A DNA stretch of 14,992 nucleotides from an uncultured Bacilli bacterium (lineage in GTDB: Bacteria; Bacillota_I; Bacilli_A; RF39; UBA660): assembly GCA_934096535.1 (NCBI GenBank), contig CAKOMC010000035.1:1-14992 (forward strand). The letters run 5' to 3'. The position numbers were made by a program, and so were the translations under genes. Of this stretch, positions 12,110 through 14,992 are shown in pieces. Below the pieces are notes generated by a model, which had not been told where the DNA came from, did not search any database, and was given only the letters and a program-made list of their open reading frames with translations. How positions within the stretch are numbered: the stretch's first letter is position 1; each line of letters opens with the position of its first letter.

Positions 12110-14992
12110 TTAATTTTTTTGTCCAAATAAGGCAATTATTTTATCCCAATCACTTAAAATATCCATTTTGATATCACTTTTAAATAATCCATTATAATTA
12201 TATGTTAAATCATCAAAATAATTATCAATCGTGTAGGGAATAACAAACATTAATTTATCAATTACTTCTTTACTTAATTTAATTTCCTTTGTTAAATTAA
12301 CCTTACTAAAAATCTTTTTAAATTTATCTAAATACATCTTATGTTTAACCAAAACAATGTCATCATCACTAGCTTTTATGGGCATAATATACGCCTTTAA
12401 ACCATTAACATACTCATCTTTAAAGTTCGATTTAACGATATCCGTTCCAATATACTTATTAGCAATCCCTTTAAAATAATTAATAATATTAATTGTCTCT
12501 AAATAAATTTTACTATAGTTTTTTAACTCTAAATCGTTGGTTAAATTAATAATACTAATATAATCTAGTTCTAAGTTAATCTTATTGACATTAACTTTAC
12601 CGTTAAAATTCGTAATTGTTACTTTATATCTGTTTAAACTTTCCAGTGTTTCTTTATCAATCTCAATACTAGGAACAATCCCGTACGCTAAATAATTTAA
12701 TAAAATAATCTTATCCGCATTACTAAACCTTTTTAAAATACCCTTTAACTTATTATTAATCTTCGTTAGTTTTATTTTCTCAGTATGTTCATACTTAATA
12801 ATCTCATAGTAAGCTGGCCTTGTAAATCCTAAATTACTAATGATATCACTAATTGAGGCCCCTTCTAAAAACGGTTTAATCATCTTATCTAAAGTAATAT
12901 CTAGTTTATAATTATAGCGACTTAAATAATCTTCTAAAATACTTCCTAAATTACTATTATCTTTAATAAACCAAGTAGAGTAGGACTTACCATCTTTAAG
13001 AAAATCAGTTAAAACATTTAACTTCTTTAATTTAATAAACTCCTTGGTATATTTTTCTTGATAAGCATAATATAGGCTATCTTTTAAGCGATAATTTTGA
13101 TATTTAACTCTTAAAAATCTTTTAGCATACAGTCTCATCTGATATTCTTCTAAATAATTATTATAATTAGTTAAGAATACTTTTATTGTCTTACTGGCAT
13201 TTTCTTTACTAATTTTTAAGTATTCTAAATAACTTTTTAATACTTCTTTAGTACTTGTTATATTTGAATACCCATTACTATTCATCTTATTAATTAAATC
13301 AATTAGTACCGGATTTTTAAAATCCTTCTTGACTATGATATTAAATATATTTTCAATATCAATCTTGTCATTAAAATTATTAAAAAAGTAAGAAACATAG
13401 GATGTCCCAATTTTGTTTACTTCATTTAGACTATTATTTTGATTACCATTTTCATATAATTCTTTAGTCTTAGTAAGTCCTAAAATATGGTAAGCGGCTA
13501 CAATACTTTTAAAACTTTCTAAGTCATTAGTACTGCATTCTAAAGTAGTATTACCTCTAATTAAAATTAAATCATATAAATATTTAATGGCTTCTTGATC
13601 TTCATTAGTTAAGAAAATCTTAATTCCTAATATCTCTTTTAAAGTAAATTCGTTAAATAATAAATCATAACGAATATTATCATAACTAATAACTTTATTT
13701 AAATAATACTTGATTTCATCTAAGCGTAAAACTTTCAGAAGTTTAGGAGTATCGGTATAAATATTTAACTTACTATTAATTAGAATATTTACAATATCAT
13801 AAGTTTTTAATTTCGTATAAATATAAGGAAAATTTAAATATTCTTTAACTTCTAATGGATTAATTAAATTAAACATGGTATTTAACATTTTATTATCAGA
13901 AATATTAACTAGAGCGGGGGAATCTAAATAACCGGTAATAAAAATTTTATCATAGGCTCTTAAAGAGACATTAATACTTTTCATCTTACTTAAAATAGTA
14001 ACATTTTGGAGCATATTAAAGACATTAGGAAAAGTCATTTTATTTAAGATAGCTTCTAAATAATTATCAGGTAAGTTATTTAGAAAATTTTGATTACGCA
14101 AAAGACTTACCCTTTCATCTTCACTAAATTTATTATTGACTAAATAAACTAAAGTATCATAATGAAGTTTAAGTAGATAAGTATAATTATTTTTAAATAA
14201 TTCTAAAACTTTATCATCAGGACTATATAAGTAAATAGAATTATTTAAAGCTTTTTCTAAATAATCTTTAGTTAGATATTGGGAATTATTATTAGCAAGC
14301 ATATTTAACTCTTTTACTGTACTGTTTAAATTCTTAGAAAAGTTATGGGTAAGTAAAGAGGCTAAGTAATCTTTTGAAACTAATTTAATAGTTAATTCGG
14401 GATTTAGTTTAGCTAAAATAGTGGGAGTTATATTTAAACCTCTAATTAAAGTATCGGTATCTAAATTATAAAGAGTAATACTATAATTTTTTGCATACCT
14501 TATTATTCCAGAGTTGATTAACTTATTTAAATCACTACCAAGATAATAATATTTATTGATATAGTTGGTAATTATTTCACCACTCATTTTTGAAAATAAT
14601 TCTTTTTTAGTTATTAAGTCTTTAGGTAAGTCATTTAAAAGAAGCGTGTTTTCGGGTATTTTTTGGATAATAGGATTTACTAATTTTTCTAACATATCTT
14701 TTTTATTATTAATAGTATAATTAATTCTTTTAATATCAAGATTAGATAAGAAGTTTTTACTGTCTAAATAGGCTAACTTATTAGGTAAAGTTAACTTATT
14801 CCAAAGACCTAAAGTCTGGTAGTAGGGGATATCCAGATTTAAAAGGGTGAATTTTTCTTTAGTTGATAATTCTAACCTTTTAATAATTATTGATAAATAA
14901 CGGTCAAAAGCGTAAGCATTATTATTACTTCTAATTTGTTCTAACTTTTTTAAGAAAGTTATTTTATCAGGACTATTATTAATTGTTGTGAT
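12110..14992 (-). CDS. Large unrecognised host protein, 5' end beyond the window
   Basis: At least 960 codons. An ATG at 14,695 has no convincing RBS, and the same frame stays open for the 99 codons from there to the window edge (including KRLELSTKEKF and LWNKLTLPNKL). The true start is therefore probably outside. The protein is rich in Leu, Asn, Ile and Lys, predicted mostly alpha-helical, with no membrane segment or signal peptide in the visible part and no family I recognise. A stretch around nt 12,780-12,870 (GASISDIISNLGF, then RPAYYEII) resembles a helix-turn-helix, which is weak evidence for nucleic-acid binding. The stop is 10 bp from the tRNA-Gly promoter. Being on the tRNA side of both elements, it is most likely ordinary chromosome. 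Confidence 0.75.
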   Translation of the reverse strand: MTTINNSPDKITFLKKLEQIRSNNNAYAFDRYLSIIIKRLELSTKEKFTLLNLDIPYYQTLGLWNKLTLPNKLAYLDSKNFLSNLDIKRINYTINNKKDMLEKLVNPIIQKIPENTLLLNDLPKDLITKKELFSKMSGEIITNYINKYYYLGSDLNKLINSGIIRYAKNYSITLYNLDTDTLIRGLNITPTILAKLNPELTIKLVSKDYLASLLTHNFSKNLNSTVKELNMLANNNSQYLTKDYLEKALNNSIYLYSPDDKVLELFKNNYTYLLKLHYDTLVYLVNNKFSEDERVSLLRNQNFLNNLPDNYLEAILNKMTFPNVFNMLQNVTILSKMKSINVSLRAYDKIFITGYLDSPALVNISDNKMLNTMFNLINPLEVKEYLNFPYIYTKLKTYDIVNILINSKLNIYTDTPKLLKVLRLDEIKYYLNKVISYDNIRYDLLFNEFTLKEILGIKIFLTNEDQEAIKYLYDLILIRGNTTLECSTNDLESFKSIVAAYHILGLTKTKELYENGNQNNSLNEVNKIGTSYVSYFFNNFNDKIDIENIFNIIVKKDFKNPVLIDLINKMNSNGYSNITSTKEVLKSYLEYLKISKENASKTIKVFLTNYNNYLEEYQMRLYAKRFLRVKYQNYRLKDSLYYAYQEKYTKEFIKLKKLNVLTDFLKDGKSYSTWFIKDNSNLGSILEDYLSRYNYKLDITLDKMIKPFLEGASISDIISNLGFTRPAYYEIIKYEHTEKIKLTKINNKLKGILKRFSNADKIILLNYLAYGIVPSIEIDKETLESLNRYKVTITNFNGKVNVNKINLELDYISIINLTNDLELKNYSKIYLETINIINYFKGIANKYIGTDIVKSNFKDEYVNGLKAYIMPIKASDDDIVLVKHKMYLDKFKKIFSKVNLTKEIKLSKEVIDKLMFVIPYTIDNYFDDLTYNYNGLFKSDIKMDILSDWDKIIALFGQKN

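Noticed and set aside
1..14992. CRISPR array or IS element with a DDE transposase
   Set aside because: No regularly spaced repeats and no transposase motifs; all recombination genes are serine recombinases.

Overview
The window is very AT-rich DNA with Shine-Dalgarno starts, short intergenic gaps and a tRNA gene that encodes its own CCA. This suggests a low-GC Bacillota, plausibly an uncultured gut member of the Bacilli/Erysipelotrichia/RF39 type or a neighbouring clostridial group. TGA is used as a normal stop. The taxon itself is inferred.

Layout. The right edge (about 11,917-14,992, minus strand) looks like host chromosome: a very large unrecognised protein gene open at the window edge, then tRNA-Gly(UCC). 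Downstream of the tRNA, in its intergenic region, sit two integrated elements of the same design about 108 bp apart. Element 2 (about 6,299-11,916) holds, in minus-strand order, a small 'YVEPH' protein, a large serine recombinase, a hairpin-rich region with a candidate oriT, a MobV relaxase, and a two-gene cargo: a 244-aa unknown protein and a divergent CYTH-like protein. Element 1 (about 126-6,190) holds the homologous small protein, a second large serine recombinase, TnpV, a MOBP-type relaxase, and a convergent plus-strand cargo of a membrane protein, an SPL-type radical SAM enzyme and a DUF5680 protein. The recombinase/TnpV/relaxase set resembles Tn4451/Tn4453-type mobilizable transposons, but each element has a different relaxase family and different cargo.

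Ends. Short direct repeats mark both elements: a 9-bp repeat at 126-134 and 6,182-6,190, and a 10-bp repeat at 6,299-6,308 and 11,907-11,916. Removing each element in silico restores a 13-bp stem with a 4-nt loop, so each element appears to have inserted into one arm of a hairpin. Each element brings an A/T tract that makes the remaining hairpin a rho-independent terminator pointing at its small gene and recombinase. Each element also carries an outward sigma-A-like promoter just inside its left end. When integrated this promoter points away from the element; in a circle it would point across the joint into the small gene and recombinase.

Regulation. The element 2 recombinase has its own strong promoter and a roughly 150-nt leader. 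The leader contains a five-codon ORF, a strong terminator, and a 14-nt segment over the ORF start that can pair with the terminator's 5' arm: an attenuator-like layout. The element 1 recombinase is also preceded by a terminator-like hairpin. The small gene of element 1 has ACG where its homologue in element 2 has ATG. All functional statements beyond family membership are inference from sequence alone.
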